Source of the DNA: [Phialemoniopsis] sp. UDSM-2020
Lineage: Eukaryota > Ascomycota > Sordariomycetes > Thyridiales > Thyridiaceae
Length of the DNA stretch: 64,000 bases
Direction of reading: 5' to 3'
Assembly: GCA_018873225.1 (NCBI GenBank)
Contig: JAEILZ010000004.1
Location: forward strand, 3,472,001-3,536,000
Shown: in pieces, positions 13,201 to 22,297 of the stretch
How the letters are laid out: every line of letters begins with the position of its first letter
Position numbering within the stretch: the first letter of the stretch is position 1
Program-made: the position numbers and the translations under genes
Notes under the pieces: model-generated
The model's input: the letters and a program-made list of their open reading frames with translations, nothing else
Told to the model about the DNA's origin: nothing
Databases searched by the model: none

Positions 13201-16200
13201 CAGATCGCATTGCAAGCGGGTGCAACCGTCATCGCAACCGCAGGCAGCCCCGAGAAGCGGCAGCTCGTCGAGGAGCACTTCGGAATTCCCAAATCACACA
13301 TATTCAACAGTCGCACGGCCGACTTTGTTCGCGGCATCAAGCATGTCACAGGTGGCAGAGGAGTCGACGTGGTGCTCAACTCTTTAGCCGGGCCGCTGCT
13401 CGCTGCGTCGTGGGAGTGTATGGCCGACCTAGGTACGTTCGTCGAGCTGGGCAAGGTCGACATCTGGAAGCGTGGGCAGATCAGCATGGAGCCTTTCGAC
13501 CGCGGAGTGCGCTTCGTGTCGGTAGACATGGGCGTGCTCTGCAAGAGGCAACCCGAGGTGATGCAGCGCGTTCTCCAGCGAGTCTTCCGTGATTTTAAGT
13601 CCCTCACAGCTCAGCGTACGGGTCCCCTGTTGCCAGTGACTACCTATCCCATCGGCGAAGTTGAGGCGGCCTTCCGCTTCATGCAGGCTGGAAAACATGT
13701 TGGCAAGATTGTGCTGCAGGCTGATCAAGACACGACCGTGATGGCACAGAATAGGAGATCTACACTGCCTCGTCTCTCCGGGAACGCTACTTATGTTATC
13801 GCTGGTGGATTAGGGGCGGTGGGTAAGGCTCTCTGCCTTCATCTCCAGACACTCGGTGCGCGGTACATTATCTTGCTCTCCCGAGGACAATTCAGCGAGG
13901 AGGACAAATCGGCCCAGGAGAAGGAGCTCACGTATGCGGAAACGCCCGGATCTCTCGTCAAGATTATGACTTGCGATGTTTCTGATCAGCGTGCGCTCCA
14001 AGCCGTCGCAAAAGAGATTGAGGAAGGCGACAAGGTCCCGCCTGTCAAGGGCGTGATCCAGGGGGCCTTAGTCCTGGCAGACCGCACCCTCGAGCAACTC
14101 ACCCGCGCCGACTTCGACGCAGTGCTCGCGCCACGATACTACGGCACGCAGAATCTTTGGTCCACGTTTGCCATCACGCAACCCCTTGACTTCTTCCTCA
14201 TGCTCTCGTCGATGAGTGGCATGCTAGGCTCCTTGGGTCAGGGCAACTATGCCGCCACTGGAACGTACCAGGATATGTTCAGCCAGGCCGTTGCACTCGG
14301 AGCACCGGGTCTGACAAGAAACGTCGTGTCTCTCGACGTTCCCCTGATTCGAAACACGCAGGATGTTACTCAAGAGCACGTCGATGCCTTGCGACGCCAG
14401 GGCGGCCTGTCTATCGAAATGGAGCACGCATTCACCATCATCGACTACGCCATTAGCGGGCGCGCCGTGAGCGATGGCTGTTATCAGATCTCATTTGGTA
14501 TTCACCCAGAGTCCGTTCGACCCGTTCCATTATTCAGCCATGTCAAGTTTGGATACAAGATGCAGCAGCAGCTACAAGAACAACAGCAGGCCGAAGGTGC
14601 AGTCACGAATTTGAAGACGAAACAGAGCATTGACAAAGCCATCGTGGCTGCTGCGTCCAAGGCTGACGCGGAAGCACTGATCTTGACGGCGCTGGCCGAC
14701 AAAGTTTCCTCGCTCACCGCTGTGGGTGGACAATGGGATTTGGACGCTCCTGTGGCTGGAATGGGACTTGACTCGTTGATCGCGACCGAGCTCAAGAATT
14801 GGATCTTCAACACGCTGTCAGCGCGAGTACAGAATGCCGATATCGTGGATGCGCCGAGCTTGCGGGCTCTGGCAGCACAGATCGCCCAAGTGTCGACATT
14901 GTTGAGCGGGAAACAATTCGAAGCCAATGGAGTGACCAGCGATACGGACAGGAAAGGAGAAGTTGAAGCAGACGCCACCGTGAACGGGAATGATGGTGTG
15001 GTTGAGCTTTCGACACCAGCTTTGAACGGTGATGGCGAACAGACTTTGCCGAAGTACCCTGTCCAGACGCTCGAGCAAGTGTTGGAGAACTTCTTTGAGG
15101 CGGTGTCCCATATCGGCACCCCTTCAGAGCTAGAGAACACTCGTCAAGCTATGAAAGCTTTCCTGGAACCGCAAGGCATGGGTCAAACCATGCAAGCGCG
15201 CCTGGAAGAGTACTCTCGCACCGCAACCGACAAGGATGGTAATGCTACCTCTACAACTCTTGACCAAGGCGATGTGGTTGAGATGTACGTCCGTAGCAAG
15301 TGGCTCCGTACTAGATCGTGGCGTCCGAGGTTACGCAACTTCTTCGGCACCATCCCTGGCACCGTACCATCTGCCGATGAACCTGGCCAATCTCAGACCA
15401 GCAGGGCGGCGACTCTTTCACTTGCCGCATATAGGTACAAACTCGCGTTGGACCATGGAAACGTGCAGCAGGATTACCAGCACGATATGCCACTTTCCAT
15501 GGACACGGTGCACTGGATATTCAATGCGCATCGAACACCCGCTCTGGAGTGTGATCAGATGGACCGGTGGCCTGGCAACGATTACATCGTAGTCATGCGC
15601 CGCGGACACGTCTTCAAGGTACCACTTCAGGATTCAGAATCCCACACGTTGTCACTCAGGCAACTCCAAGCGATATTCGATGACATCGTGGCTCATCCAG
15701 CACCAGCCGATGAGATCAACTGGGCTTCCCTGTTCACCACGGCAAATCGCGATGAATGGGCTTCCATCCGTCAACAACTCAAAGCTTCCAGTCAGGAAAA
15801 CGCCGAATTCGTTGACTGCGTCGAGAAGTCGCTCTTCATCGTCTACCTGGAGGATGCATCACCAAACACGGCAGAGGAGCGCGCACAAGTTTTCCTTCTA
15901 GACGACAATTCAAACCGTTGGCTGGACAAAACCATGGGAATCATCGTTTGTGCCAACGGCGTGGCGGCCGGGTTCCTGGAGCATACCATGGTCGACGGGA
16001 CCACGTTTGAGGGCCTTGCTAAGGAGCTGACCAGCTACAGTGCAGGAGACGCAGCAGAGCAAGAAGCTCCCAGTACAGTTGTCGGTTCTGGGTTCACACA
16101 TTTCCCCTTCACCATGCCGACATCACTGACGGACCGCGTCATGTCACTCCGAGCCGAACACCTTGAAGCTCACGAGGGATACATGTTGAGCAACTATGAT

Positions 16201-16839
16201 CTGACATCGTATGGCACTCGCTGGCTACGTGAGCAGCGACTGCCTCCCAAGAGCGTGATCCAAGTGCTTGTACAGCTCGCTGTCCGGCTTGTTATGGGCA
16301 GCAATCCATCAGCCGTTGACGTCGTGAGCCAACGTCCGTTCCAGGGAGGGCGAACTGACATGATCTACACTTCGATTCCAGAGATCACAGCGTTTTGCAA
16401 ATCAGCCGCTGCAAAAGACAAACTCCTAGCCACACCAGAGTCTCAAGATTCGCTGGTTCCATCCTTCAAGGAGGCCGTCAGAGCACACGCCAAACTGGTA
16501 GCTCTAGCCCAGCGTGGCCGGAGCTGGCGTTGGCATCTCGCCGCGTTGGGCGAAACCTTACGCGAGGGCGAACAGCTCCCAGAATTGTACCGCGATCCGG
16601 TGTATGTACGCACAGGGGAGAGGCGCGTGGCCACCAGTTTCACAGAGTTTGGCGTGCCCGAGATGGGCCGCTGTCCACCAAAGCGCGAGGATGTGTGGTT
16701 CGGGATCGAGGCCTTTGAGGAGCGCGTGCACTTTACCGTCATCACCGGGCAAGGATCATCTAAGGAGTTCGTCGAGAAATTGGCGGAAGCTGCAGATGTC
16801 ATAAGGCAGATCACCACACGGTTGAGTTCTTCGGAGTAG
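7216..16839 (+). CDS. highly reducing polyketide synthase with C-terminal carnitine acyltransferase domain
   Basis: Single-exon 3207-residue type I HR-PKS. KS (about 8-430): Cys180 in DTACSGS, His315 in EAHGTGT, His355 in NIGHSEAASG. AT: Ser629 in GHSSGE. DH: His954 in DHAVDDMAVFP and Asp1139 in HPTTLDGVLQ. C-methyltransferase: SAM motif LEVGAGTGGTT near 1424. ER: HAATGALGQAAVQIA near 1985, so reduction is built in. KR: GGLGAVGKAL near 2196. ACP: Ser2520 in GMGLDSL. Residues about 2620-3200 form a choline/carnitine acyltransferase fold starting at LPKYPVQTLEQVLE, with catalytic His2923 and Asp2927 in HTMVDG. In characterised fungal PKS-cAT enzymes this domain moves the finished chain from ACP to a small alcohol or polyol. 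No thioesterase or reductase release domain is present. All key residues appear intact; the DH motif has Asp where Gly is usual. Confidence 0.97.
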   Translation: MDVSKESSAIAIVGMGCRYPGGAHSPEELWELVASGRETWSEVPKDRYNEQAFYHPDPEAPEAISQRGGHFINQNLEDFDPGFFGISAPEAEAVDPLQRVVLETAWEAVESAGIPMEKFRGSKTAVYMAMFGHDAEQLVHKDTLAFNRYQDYGITKPLLANRLSYLFDLHGPSVMLDTACSGSLVAIHLACQALRLGEVSAAIAGGVGLTFSPDQMSLMSLVGVFNSDGRSYTWDERGNGYGRGEGVGIIMLKRLDDAIDDGDPIRAVIRNSAVNQDGKTNGISLPSQTAQELLAHDVFHGLPFTHKDIQYAEAHGTGTKAGDKIEMQAIRSVLASDRETDKPLFVGAIKSNIGHSEAASGAAGLIRTVMAMEKGLIAPQALLENFKPGLEPDGWNIRIARETTPWPSTEGNRRAVVSSFGFGGTNGMLVLESPPQQKALLSNGTSSSREAPRPRLFVTSAKSEHSASKAIERLKTHLEKRQSIDLDALSHTLAAKRSHFAWRSAVVADSTDTLIEALSAQDAAPHQTPARKNVTAFIFTGQGAQWAQMGHGLLAASPIFRKSIEDSDEFLREQLGADWSLVEQLSQPDSTTRLNDSRFGQPASTAIQLALVDLLRSWDVVPAAVLGHSSGEIAAAYAAGTLTRHMAMLVSYHRSFLAGLAKQRVTQPGTMAAVGLGEEEVAKYLQGHEGLVAACINSPSSVTISGDEAEMQQVEDALEKDGVFFRRLKVDTAYHSHHMKSVAQDYLDQLREVSSGTVTSTTRFFSSVTESEKQEDFGASYWVSNLVSPVRFAGTLQTMINELSSGGEVVNLVEIGPHKALAGPVRQTLQQQQTSGILYNYIATLDRGKDSASSLLTTASQLYKAGVHDLDLGNAAALGISDCTPSPTLLTNLPPYAWDHEIKYWAESRLSREYRFRRHAYHDLLGSRVTASPETQPSWRMLLSHEKLPWLKDHAVDDMAVFPATAYMTMAIQALAQLHDGSPVPAKGYHLKRMTFKTALPIPKDTRGVEVMLTFRHMENDDSYDFVISSFSAQGKWLDHCAGSISRKEDEYFGDLGDEQRLVSRFEDAKKTCVKVLEKEVLYSRLAALGNYYGPSFSVSKEIGMSDFQGVNNVQIADIASAMPAGFAQPHIIHPTTLDGVLQTALPVFVQHAQPGSVMPSFIADVWVSADIANQPGHQLDVLCDLSDTFPRSTNFDLSAFQHTTDGTGSSSRCVLTISDGEAIVVGDAKAAPVTESKEEMEKRKEKRFIWTSKSGLDIMSITGEMLESAVVSLQSDQAGMTQAAKVDLLDGIAARYINAAMQEIRNTLGGDDAIANDFRKHQWSCFQKWASSTDWAALLERAPSSEVELKELAGRLGAEGEAVERIGSNLVQVLTGQTNALSLLLEDQLLFRIYHGDEGARASQYMADYAAHLTFQRPGLRILEVGAGTGGTTAKVLKACCRDAAVPFCDEYMFTDISSGFFDEVRSGLLKPWSHMLSFKAFDLERDPIEQGFEANSYDLIIAANVVHATASIKESLKRIRKLLKPGGILGLVELTRSLTSGGMIFGCLEGWWAGIHEGRVDGPVQSAEKWDGHLRASGFSGVDIVAYDLPEPQRHSALLLSTALAEAAMTNGSSTAEALEETYGKAPIEILNALPETSINGQFVEDLALELSKSHQCNVTMGDWTSQVVNDECSYVILDSTENRLITNAAPEKFSRVMRLLSRGTNLYWVTFAGTKEASERDSIEPDNALVTGLVRVARAENNKLQCFTLDVQNDVTTSPDLVRHSIIQVIRSSEARMSQGVPLEFEYSLRDGLMRIQRLVSEPVLDRLVADGDAEGGDSDTDKEVIPFFGQEKLRLEVQKPGLLGSLTFVALETEQEPEPDLGPYEVEIKPQAWGVNFKDVLIALGQLHPRQTMVGEVAGSIVRVGSKASELLQLGDRVAAFTTYEDYYSNLARTDARLVHKIPESMEWVEAASLPVAFATASYSLIDCARLEPGMTVLVHAATGALGQAAVQIALQAGATVIATAGSPEKRQLVEEHFGIPKSHIFNSRTADFVRGIKHVTGGRGVDVVLNSLAGPLLAASWECMADLGTFVELGKVDIWKRGQISMEPFDRGVRFVSVDMGVLCKRQPEVMQRVLQRVFRDFKSLTAQRTGPLLPVTTYPIGEVEAAFRFMQAGKHVGKIVLQADQDTTVMAQNRRSTLPRLSGNATYVIAGGLGAVGKALCLHLQTLGARYIILLSRGQFSEEDKSAQEKELTYAETPGSLVKIMTCDVSDQRALQAVAKEIEEGDKVPPVKGVIQGALVLADRTLEQLTRADFDAVLAPRYYGTQNLWSTFAITQPLDFFLMLSSMSGMLGSLGQGNYAATGTYQDMFSQAVALGAPGLTRNVVSLDVPLIRNTQDVTQEHVDALRRQGGLSIEMEHAFTIIDYAISGRAVSDGCYQISFGIHPESVRPVPLFSHVKFGYKMQQQLQEQQQAEGAVTNLKTKQSIDKAIVAAASKADAEALILTALADKVSSLTAVGGQWDLDAPVAGMGLDSLIATELKNWIFNTLSARVQNADIVDAPSLRALAAQIAQVSTLLSGKQFEANGVTSDTDRKGEVEADATVNGNDGVVELSTPALNGDGEQTLPKYPVQTLEQVLENFFEAVSHIGTPSELENTRQAMKAFLEPQGMGQTMQARLEEYSRTATDKDGNATSTTLDQGDVVEMYVRSKWLRTRSWRPRLRNFFGTIPGTVPSADEPGQSQTSRAATLSLAAYRYKLALDHGNVQQDYQHDMPLSMDTVHWIFNAHRTPALECDQMDRWPGNDYIVVMRRGHVFKVPLQDSESHTLSLRQLQAIFDDIVAHPAPADEINWASLFTTANRDEWASIRQQLKASSQENAEFVDCVEKSLFIVYLEDASPNTAEERAQVFLLDDNSNRWLDKTMGIIVCANGVAAGFLEHTMVDGTTFEGLAKELTSYSAGDAAEQEAPSTVVGSGFTHFPFTMPTSLTDRVMSLRAEHLEAHEGYMLSNYDLTSYGTRWLREQRLPPKSVIQVLVQLAVRLVMGSNPSAVDVVSQRPFQGGRTDMIYTSIPEITAFCKSAAAKDKLLATPESQDSLVPSFKEAVRAHAKLVALAQRGRSWRWHLAALGETLREGEQLPELYRDPVYVRTGERRVATSFTEFGVPEMGRCPPKREDVWFGIEAFEERVHFTVITGQGSSKEFVEKLAEAADVIRQITTRLSSSE

Positions 16840-16936
16840 ACCTAGTAGAGGGCCATGTATTCCAGCGAACATGGCCTCCAGTATCAGAGTTCTAACATCT
16901 AGAGCTTGAAACTATTTATGAAGATGTTCGAGGCAG

Positions 16937-18196
16937 CTAGAATGGCTCGAGGTGGCCCTTTTTGATCGGATCATGTTTTGCCTCGAGTGTCCGCGTAGCT
17001 ACTTGCGACCTCTTTTGGCGGAAGTGCACAGTCCCATACCGGAGAAGCTCGGCGAACGTCCCGGGCGCATGGTCCTTGCCCGAATTTTCTGGCAAATCTA
17101 GCAGGGTGCCTAACTGCTCACTCGCGCTCACAGCTTTGCCATGAGAGATCTTTTGCATGCTAGATCTGGACAAGATATGCCAAATGACCTTGTGAGCCAG
17201 TTTGTACTCTTCAGAGTTGTTGTCGGCGTCAAGGCGAGTGTTCAACACATCGAGCATGGGCTGTCCGCCCACACCAAAGCCTAGAAGCATCTCTGCCGGC
17301 CACGTTTCGCTTATGGCGTCGATCCCCAGTATGTGATTCAGCCAGTAGTCTGAACATGAGAATCCGTCACCGGCGTCGTCAAGCCTGGTTAGTCTACTCC
17401 AGCAGACAACCTGTATTGCGTATTCGAACACCTCGATTATGGGTACTTTGAAGTCAAGTTTCACTTCTTTCCTCTGCTTCTCAATTTGGGCTGCTGACTT
17501 CGCCTTGATGAATGACACCAAAGGATGGTCGGATATGCCTGAAAGATTCGTACGGCCCGCCCATAGGGCACAAAAGACTTCGTGCCTGTAGGAGGATCAG
17601 TGACTGCCACGGTAGAACTCTGTTGGTGCTGCTCACCAACGCTGGATGAATGGATCACCCTTTCGGCACGCCACAAAATAATTGAGGATTCCTTGATTAG
17701 GCTGTACTGCCACAGCGGCCATGTAGGGATCGTCGAGATCCTGAATTCGATCCCAGCAGATACGATCCATATGTCTCGTGAGGATCGTGCCGACATCCAT
17801 CCAGACGCCACCGTGTTGAGACAATGCAGCCCCTCGCACTAAGTCGGCGCTGTGCTGACCGACATGAGGTCCATCCATGGTGCGCTTGACAAAAGCTCCA
17901 GCCATGAGTTCCTTGTCGACATAGTTGAGTGCATAGTTGGCAGACTCGGGCACATTATCGACTACGCGAATGGTCCAACTTGAACCACAGATTCTGACCC
18001 AGTCCACAACATTTCGTTGACACCATGCGGGCATCTTATGAATTCCCGAGTCCCAAAACGCCCAGATGTTTTTCTCCGATGTGACAGGTGCATACCGGGT
18101 CAGACTGTCTAGTATTTCTTGCTCGGGACGCACGTCAAGTGGGTCAAACAAGTCAAGCATATCCTGGTACTGCTGAGGAATCTCAAATAGAGTCAT
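16937..18196 (-). CDS. capsule-polysaccharide-type glycosyltransferase
   Basis: Member of the fungal Caps_synth / GT32-like glycosyltransferase group, expected to transfer a hexose from a nucleotide sugar. Exons 17637-18196 and 16937-17585 with a 51-nt intron (GTGAGC..ACAG) join as FIQRWHEVFCALW, giving 402 residues from this ATG. Motifs: KNIWAFWDSG near residue 42, SADLVRGAALSQHGGVWMDV near 120-140 with the acidic DxD-like metal site, and GDPFIQRW at the exon join. Its 3' end lies 97 bp from the PKS 3' end (convergent), and it is the best candidate for glycosylating the PKS product. The open frame continues 27 codons upstream of this ATG to an acceptor at 18278-18279, and a hydrophobic open frame lies further upstream, so the true N-terminus is probably longer and membrane-anchored. 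Confidence 0.85.
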
Positions 18197-18418
18197 TTTG
18201 TAATGGCTGATGCGGCGCGCCTGGTGAGTCCTTGAGTCTTTCCAAGTCTTGTCGATGGCGCTGTCTGCTCGCGCATGCTAGTTAGACTAAAGTAACTCGC
18301 TCGCATTGAACACATGTCATTTTTGGAGCGTGCCTCTTATGCGCTGATCTGTCTCGGTTGTCGGGGTTATGCATCCCGGAGACATGGGTGCATCAAGCTA
18401 GTCCCCGCTGTACAATAC

Positions 18419-18649
18419 GCCCTTCAAAACCTTCATTCTCAAGAAGTTGGCAAGACGGTCAAGTGCGTGAAAGATTAGTTGGCGGAATGGTAACAGAAGT
18501 ACAGCTATGCCTATCAATGATAGGTATTTGGGGATCCTACGAAGTAGGTAGTGGGATAATCCTCTGTCCAAGAGTCGATGAAAATGTTGGGGATGAAGTA
18601 CCCTTTGATGAACTTCCGTCAACTTTTCTTTCGCCCACTTGACGGTCAA
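18419..18649 (-). other. possible 5' exon with a membrane segment for the glycosyltransferase
   Basis: An open minus frame without a clear ATG holds a strongly hydrophobic stretch (KYLSLIGIAVLLLPFRQLIF) flanked by basic residues. A GTATTG donor at 18418-18413 and a CTAG acceptor at 18279-18278 are both in phase 0 and would join it to the frame that runs into the glycosyltransferase (HARADSAIDKTW..HYKMTLFE). This would make a type II membrane enzyme. The start codon is missing in this frame, so a further upstream exon, or loss of the start, must be assumed. Confidence 0.4.
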
Positions 18650-19913
18650 TGCTACGAGATAACACCTTTCGACAATTTCTGAAGTTGAAATCCGGCGGAT
18701 GTCTACATGTTAAATACGATTTGTGTTCACCATATTACCCTGCAGCTTAGCAACATGTCTATCATGAAGGCTGAACGTCATCGTCAAGGGCGATACTGAC
18801 CCAACGTTAACAGCTGTTTAAGTTCGAACATTGGCTTTGCAAGCTACGGCAATTCCAACAAGTAAACTGGGAATGGTTGGACCGTTGTTACTTGAACCTA
18901 GGATCACAAGGCTATGACCGGAGCACTTTTTCCTTATTGATTCTTCCCCACATGAGCAATTGAAACTTATATAATTAGTCATCGACAATTGAGTATGCTC
19001 TTTCATCAATTCTCATATCAAGATGCTTGTCAATACAGCAATTGAAATATTCAGCAGCGTCTCGTTCGTTATCTTTGTTCCCTGTCATGCCAAGCAAACC
19101 GGACCTCTTCCAACGCTTGGCGTGCAGTAACAAGTTTCCACAATTGCTGTTGATCAGACCTCTCTTATCAGACATTCTCAACCGACTCCGTTCCCAAACT
19201 GAGTCAGTCCGAGTGCCGTTCCTCCTCAACTCTTTCCTCAAGACATCCTTGTGTGCTTCCAGACAGCAACTTGAGGATCGCAAAATTCTGTTTGCATAAA
19301 CTCCAATGTTGAACTACTTTTTCCACGTGGCTAGACACGAGTCTATGGGCGAGAGAAGTTACCAGATATGTCCCCTCGGTTAAATCTTGACGTGGTTACA
19401 CTGCCGAGGGATCGAGCAAGCCAATCAAAGGTTTTCAACAATACACTGTAGTTCATTTGCTATCAGGGTCAAATCCCCGCTTTCTTATCAAGTCTCCAGC
19501 TTCTCAACCCCACATCCAACAGCTTGGCAGGCCGTGAGCTGATAGACGCTGTCTTGAGGAGATAGGACAAATCCCGTCACGCATTACGGCCACGGCCTGA
19601 GACAGTTTTGGCGGCAGTCGGTTGATTTACCTATGTCCGCTTTGACAGAGATCACTAAGTTCAGATGGGTAAGACGTCGGAGCTAAAACCGACATCTGCT
19701 CACTAGAGCTTCCTTCTTATCTCATGATTGCTTCATATGGCATACCCCGACTTACACTAACATGCATGTAGAACAGTTCATGACCAGGGACTCGGTGAGG
19801 GAATTTTGTACAGGTCAGATTGTTTTTGTCTATTAAGCATTTATCTCATCCGGATACTCGAACTGAACTTCTCCCATCCAATCCTTAGTCTACACAGGAT
19901 TTCATTGTTGGTA
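18650..19913. other. intergenic region, nothing clear
   Basis: About 1.26 kb before the amino-acid oxidase. It is more AT-rich than neighbouring coding DNA. It contains overlapping open frames on both strands (18975-19299) without recognisable motifs. No repeat or RNA gene was recognised. Confidence 0.4.
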
Positions 19914-22042
19914 ATGATGTGGTCAAAGCACTCTCTACTATACTTACTCCCGAGTATTGTGGCCATCTCGGTGGCGACACCGACTCAGTCCCCTTCGGTC
20001 ACGTTCATAGCTCCTCTACAGCTGAGCCCATCAAGCGCGCACAATGTTGTGGTCGAGTATGCTGGCAATGTGGACGGCAAGCTGACCATCACTCATGGTG
20101 CGTGCGATGGTGTTACGGGCATATTGGACTCAAGGCAACACATTGGCTCAACTCATGTCGGGCAGCATCTCTTGGCCAAGCGTCATGTGGACCATAGAGA
20201 CAACCGTCCCACCAAGTTTGTCTGGGTTGCTCCCGCGGACATCTCTGGAGGGTGTCTATATGCCTTCCTTGACGATGAGCTCGTCGGTCAGTCGCAAGAA
20301 CTTGTTGTCACTAAGCGCATGGCTCGACGCAGCGAAAGCAAGTCGTTCAAAGAAGTTGCCGGAGATGACAGCATGTGGTTCGACGGCGTTGCTTATTTGC
20401 AACAGAAGCAACCAGATGAGAAGTTTGTTGCTGCCGCCAAAACAAAGTCCTTCGGCATCCTTGGTGGCGGCATGTCTGGACTTCTGTCCTCTGTATGTAA
20501 CAGATTCCTCGCCCTCCGTCCGAAGTTTGCTAATCAATCGCACAGTTGCAATTAGACTCTGTTGGCATCCACAACTGGAAGATCCTCGAGTCGTCCGAGC
20601 GGGTGGGTGGCCGTATCAGGACCGTCTACCTCAACGGCACGTCCCACGAAGATGGACAGTACCATGAGCTTGGACCGATGCGGTTTCCCTTTGAGATTAC
20701 AGACTCTGAGACCAATGAGACCTTTCCCTTTATGGACCAACGCATGATCTTTCAGCTAGCCGACACACTCAATGGCATCAATGCTGGTAACGAGTCGTTG
20801 CAGGTCAAGTTCTGGGAGTGGATTCAGAACTCTCCGAATACGCCTGTCGACACGCCATTCCGTCGTCCTGATGGCACATTCCCTGGCAAGACTGAAGTCG
20901 CGACAGACCCGGCGTATTACAATCCACCCACTTATCACAACGCTACTGCCGCACAGGAGGCTATCGATGCCCTGGACGAGTTCAAGGGACTCGACCCGGC
21001 GCGTGTTCGCATGTATGCTACTAATATCTTTGCCGCCTATAAGGAAGCTAAGGCGAAAGGCATGTTTGACTACTCCGAGGTTGCGTACCTCCGTGAGGTC
21101 ATGAAGACCGACCTGAACACGACTGATGAAGTTACTCCCTCTCACGTGTACTGGCCTATGTGGGAATACGAGACAGTCTACTTCCTGGCAAGCAAGTGGG
21201 TCACGATCAAGGGCGGTCTCAGCAGGCTGCCTGCCGCCTTTGAACCACTCATCAAGGACCGAATTCAGTACGGTGCCAAGGTCAACGGGCTTCACTACAA
21301 CAAGTGCAACAACACTGTGTCTGTCGCCTGGAAGCCGACCGGATCTGAGCCATTCGGCACAGCTAATAGCATCGACAACTTTGACTACGTGCTCAACAGC
21401 GTTCCGTTGAACCTGATGAAGTTCTGGGACATGCCGCCGTATTCGAGCCTGCTCAAACGCGCCATCGACCGCACACTGTACAGCAATGCCTGCAAGGTGG
21501 CTATCCAGTTCAAGACGCGGTTCTGGGAGCACCTCGAGAAGCCTATCCTCGGCGGGTGCACCCGCATCTACAATCCACAGCTCGGACAGGTGTGCTACCC
21601 CTCGTGGCATCTGAATTCTACCGGTCCGGGCACGATGTTGGCCTCTTACCTGTCAGACTACGAAGCCACCGTGGCCTGTGCAATGTCGGAGGAAGAGCAC
21701 ATGGCTTACATCAAAAAGGCTCTGACCAAAATCCATGGAAGTGTTGTCGAGGAGAACTGGACGGGCAACTTCGCTCGACAGTGCTGGGAGCATGAAGAGC
21801 ACCACGCTGGCGCCTTTACGCTGCAGATATTTGGGCAGCAGCACCCGTATCTCCCGGCCTTCTACCAGACCTAGTTCAACACCGTCTTCATTGGCGAGGC
21901 TGCGACTTTCACTCACACATGGCTGTTCAGCGCATTGGAGAGTGCCACTCGGGGCACGGTTCAATTGCTCCTGGACATGGGCCTCGTAGATGAGGCTAAG
22001 CAAGTCACGAACACTTGGATGGCTCGCTGGATCGACATCTAA
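19914..22042 (+). pseudogene. L-amino-acid oxidase-like flavoprotein, interrupted by an in-frame stop
   Basis: Fungal secreted L-amino-acid oxidase / flavin amine oxidase: oxidises amino acids to keto acids, ammonia and hydrogen peroxide. Exons 19914-20492 and 20546-22042 with one 53-nt intron (GTATGT..ACAG). The start at 19914 gives a signal peptide (KHSLLYLLPSIVAISVA). The N-terminal motif QPT/RPTKFVWVAPADISGGC is family-typical. The FAD Rossmann loop is GILGGGMSGLLSS, with ERVGGRIRT about 30 residues later. The frame stops at TAG 21872-21874 directly after YLPAFYQT, yet the next 55 codons continue in the same frame with FNTVFIGEA, a C-terminal FAD-binding motif, and SALESATRG before a natural TAA at 22040. 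A single base change, probably from GAG, explains it. The truncated protein would lack part of the flavin site. Confidence 0.85.
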
Positions 22043-22297
22043 TTGGGCTGGCCTGACGAAGAACGCCTCTTCATTCCTCCTTAATAATGAAAGAGCCAAT
22101 AACTCGCATAACGGATAGGCGGGGTGCGACTGGATTGGGCATTGTAGACGGCTGCACAGATGAATGCATAACGAAGCCTTCGTGTGGAAATTAGAAGAAT
22201 ACACAATCTCGAAGTCAGACCAAATGTGCCACCATGCGTCGGGTCCTCTTGTACTGGGGTTATACCACTATCTAGCAATCAAAGCGCCAAATATTCC

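Noticed and set aside
7183..16817. Many open frames antisense or in other frames within the PKS
   Set aside because: They lie inside an intact 9.6-kb coding frame with all domains, and none shows a motif of its own.
18975..19299. Overlapping frames on both strands before the amino-acid oxidase
   Set aside because: No motif, no splice structure, and no membrane or signal segment; not enough to call a gene.
21847..21874. TAG in the amino-acid oxidase read as a splice acceptor
   Set aside because: The nearest GT upstream would give an intron of about 28 nt and remove the conserved YLPAFYQT motif, so splicing does not explain the stop.
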